Shown here piece after piece: positions 5,754 through 6,495 of a DNA stretch of 6,495 bases. A program made the translations under genes and the position numbers. Positions within the stretch are counted from its first letter, which is position 1; each line of letters starts with the position of its first letter. The notes beneath the pieces were generated by a model, which ran no database searches, had not been told where the DNA came from, and saw only the letters and a list, made by a program, of their open reading frames with translations. Source of the stretch: Desulfuromonadaceae bacterium. Its GTDB lineage: Bacteria > Desulfobacterota > Desulfuromonadia > Geobacterales > Pseudopelobacteraceae. The DNA is taken from NCBI GenBank assembly GCA_028686145.1, contig JAQUCQ010000196.1:1-6495 (forward strand), read 5' to 3'.

Positions 5754-6495
5754 ATGGCTATTGAACCAAATAAAATAATTTACTCGATGATGCGAATTAG
5801 CAAGTTTTATGATAAGAAACCGGTCATCAAGGATATATCACTATCATATTTTTATGGTGCCAAGATCGGCGTGCTTGGATTGAATGGTTCCGGGAAATCA
5901 TCACTGTTACGGATCATGGCCGGTGTTGACAAGGAGTTTAATGGACAGGCGGTACTTTCACAGGGATATACCGTCGGTTATCTGGAGCAAGAGCCACGGC
6001 TTGACGAAAGCAAGACCGTTCGCCAGATTGTTGAAGAAGGAGTTCAGGAAACGGTTGATCTGTTGGCCGAATTCAATGCAATTACCGACAAATTTTCCGA
6101 ACCGGATGCAGATTTTGAAAAATTGTGTGATCGCCAAGCGGTTCTTCAGGAAAAACTTGATCACCTGGATGCCTGGGATCTGGACTCGCGCCTGGAAATG
6201 GCGATGGATGCCCTCCGCTGTCCTGATGGAGATGCGTCTGTCAAAGTTCTATCCGGAGGGGAAAAACGTCGGGTGGCACTCTGCCGTCTATTGCTTAAAA
6301 AGCCTGATATCCTGCTTCTGGATGAGCCGACCAACCACCTGGACGCAGAAACAGTCGCATGGCTGGAGCATCATTTGCACAACTACCCTGGTACGGTCAT
6401 AGCGGTAACCCATGATCGCTATTTCCTGGACAATGTTGCCGGTTGGATATTGGAGCTGGATAGAGGCGAAGGCATCCCGTGGAAAGGGAACTATT
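5754..6495 (+). CDS. ettA: EttA, energy-dependent translational throttle (ABC-F ATPase), N-terminal part
   Basis: The first 247 codons are present; the family is about 555 residues, so the second ATPase domain lies beyond the window. The first ABC domain is complete in its motifs: Walker A 'GLNGSGKSS' (42-50), signature 'LSGGEKRR' (166-173), Walker B with 'LLLDEPTNHLD' (187-197, catalytic E191) and H-loop 'THDRYF' (219-224). The insertion at about 95-140 corresponds to the EttA arm that contacts the ribosome near the L1 stalk. 'NVAGWILELDRGEGIPW' (227-243) is a strong EttA-specific stretch. In E. coli EttA binds the ribosomal E site and gates entry into elongation according to the ATP/ADP ratio. 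It is cytoplasmic, with no membrane domain. The start at 5754 has GGGAG (5744-5748) 5 bases upstream. It is probably transcribed alone, divergently from the ferritin-like gene. Confidence 0.96.
   Translation, partial: MAIEPNKIIYSMMRISKFYDKKPVIKDISLSYFYGAKIGVLGLNGSGKSSLLRIMAGVDKEFNGQAVLSQGYTVGYLEQEPRLDESKTVRQIVEEGVQETVDLLAEFNAITDKFSEPDADFEKLCDRQAVLQEKLDHLDAWDLDSRLEMAMDALRCPDGDASVKVLSGGEKRRVALCRLLLKKPDILLLDEPTNHLDAETVAWLEHHLHNYPGTVIAVTHDRYFLDNVAGWILELDRGEGIPWKGNY

Noticed and set aside
5884..6402. Plus-strand open frame of 172 codons in another frame inside ettA
   Set aside because: It is an out-of-frame shadow; the ettA frame holds Walker A, signature, Walker B and H-loop in order.

Overview
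The window looks like a chromosomal segment from a Gram-negative, anaerobic or metal-metabolising bacterium. The best guess is the Desulfuromonadales/Geobacterales part of the former Deltaproteobacteria. This is inference from protein style, moderate base composition judged by eye, an [NiFe]-hydrogenase maturation protease, a rubrerythrin-like oxidative-stress protein and an EttA with a 'PNKIIYSM' N-terminus. No rRNA, tRNA, CRISPR array or insertion sequence is visible.

Region 1 (1-4458, plus strand) is a tightly packed gene train. It holds the C-terminal tail of an unidentified protein, an 84-residue two-helix membrane protein, a 1082-residue multidomain signalling protein, a STAS anti-sigma-factor antagonist and an RsbW-like serine kinase. 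The first two junctions are ATGA stop/start overlaps; the next gaps are 15 and 44 bases. The large protein joins a CbrA-type sodium:solute symporter (SSF) domain to a STAC linker, a GAF domain and a SpoIIE/RsbU-type PP2C phosphatase. With its two partners it forms a complete partner-switching circuit: the phosphatase should remove phosphate from Ser56 of the STAS protein, which then captures the kinase/anti-sigma protein and frees that protein's own target. No sigma factor or other target is encoded here. Solute sensing by a symporter domain usually feeds a histidine kinase in this family, so the phosphatase output is the most interesting feature of the window.

Region 2 (4459-5753) is transcribed from the minus strand. 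A 163-residue ferritin-like (rubrerythrin-type, no rubredoxin domain) gene has a strong ribosome binding site and a good promoter overlapped by alternating AAATA/TATTT half-sites. A perfect 11-bp hairpin follows it, then a HybD/HyaD-family hydrogenase maturation protease that converges on the kinase gene. A 168-base divergent intergenic region separates the ferritin-like gene from region 3.

Region 3 (5754-6495, plus strand) is the first 247 codons of ettA, encoding the ABC-F translational throttle; it runs off the window.
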